Shown here: one piece after another, positions 63,858 to 64,000 of the stretch | How the letters are laid out: each line of letters starts with the position of its first letter | Numbering within the stretch: position 1 is the first letter of the stretch | Source: Minicystis rosea | GTDB taxonomy: Bacteria; Myxococcota_A; Polyangia; Polyangiales; Polyangiaceae | DNA length: 64,000 nucleotides | Direction: 5' to 3' | NCBI GenBank assembly: GCA_001931535.1 | Contig: CP016211.1 | Coordinates: 2,694,501-2,758,500, forward strand | Notes under the pieces: generated by a model | The model's input: the letters and a program-made list of their open reading frames with translations, nothing else | What the model was told of the DNA's origin: nothing | Database searches by the model: none | Translations under genes and position numbers: made by a program

Positions 63858-64000
63858 TCAGCCCGTGCTGCCGCCGCAGCCGAAGACCACGTGTACTCCG
63901 TTCACGGCGCCGGCCTTGAGCGTGTCACAGGTCGCGCCGTAGAAGGTGATCTGGTTCGTCCCCGCCGCATAATCCCAGCCGCTCGCGTGCGTCGGATCGC
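63858..64000 (-). CDS. C-terminal end of a vWA-type secreted protein (5' part outside window)
   Basis: Only 47 codons are visible, reading DPTHASGWDYAAGTNQITF, then YGATCDTLKAGAVNGVHVVF and GCGGSTG to a stop at 63858. The Cys pair and the GWDY...I.FYGATCD...V.V.FGC pattern match the last strand and helix of myxobacterial secreted vWA-domain proteins. The family assignment is tentative. Confidence 0.65.
   Translation of the reverse strand, partial: DPTHASGWDYAAGTNQITFYGATCDTLKAGAVNGVHVVFGCGGSTG

Overview
This is a very GC-rich stretch in which most codons end in G or C. The gene content points to a myxobacterium, most likely of the Polyangiales. It has Hanks-type Ser/Thr kinases, one fused to a cyclase-like module, an ATPase and TPRs. 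It also has an FHA/sigma-54 activator, a PP2C phosphatase, many secreted or lipid-anchored proteins with Gly/Ser linkers, and MopE-type Cys/Asp repeats. This is inferred from families recognised by eye; no database search was possible. No rRNA, tRNA, CRISPR array or intact insertion sequence was found. Forty-seven protein genes are listed, two cut by the window ends and two interrupted by one-base frameshifts, plus two gene relics.

Layout. 1-9016: a giant Cys-module lipoprotein ending in a CBM3-like domain, a tandemly repeated intergenic block, a TPR/PEGA-like protein, a LuxR/TolB-like/TPR regulator and a frameshifted Cys-rich lipoprotein. 9086-11768: a TetR gene with the same perfect 16-bp palindrome on both sides, a divergent crystallin-like/membrane gene and a downstream frameshifted metallo-beta-lactamase lipoprotein. 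11954-23350: a methyltransferase, a phospholipase D, unknown proteins, a transposase relic, a dispersed inverted-repeat element, a beta-solenoid lipoprotein with a suspicious stop codon and a large alpha-helical protein preceded by a gene relic. 23724-27562: a minus-strand operon (outer-membrane barrel, PP2C with zinc ribbon, alkaline-phosphatase-fold membrane protein), divergent from the FHA/sigma-54 activator.

29071-35714 is the most unusual part. A PAAR-like/RHS polymorphic toxin overlaps a small TPR gene that may be its immunity gene. After an oxidoreductase comes a gene whose first 76 codons encode a clear ubiquitin-like domain fused to an unrecognised domain. 35785-48033: a MopE-motif lipoprotein, a translationally coupled pair, DUF2293, MATE, a Ser/Thr kinase, MFS, an epimerase/acyltransferase pair with an ATGA overlap, and a second metallo-beta-lactamase-fold lipoprotein. 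48283-52901: a kinase-cyclase-ATPase-TPR giant coupled by ATGA to a DUF574-type methyltransferase. 52981-64000: more exported proteins, an HU-family protein, a structured gene-free region of about 1.2 kb with a strong terminator and a second copy of the dispersed element, a GT-C-like membrane glycosyltransferase, a MshEN-domain protein and the end of a probable vWA-type secreted protein.

As a whole the window combines signalling, from kinases, PP2C, FHA and TetR, with a dense set of envelope and secreted proteins. Most coordinates are firm. Starts were moved to internal codons where ribosome sites, signal peptides or stop/start overlaps supported this.
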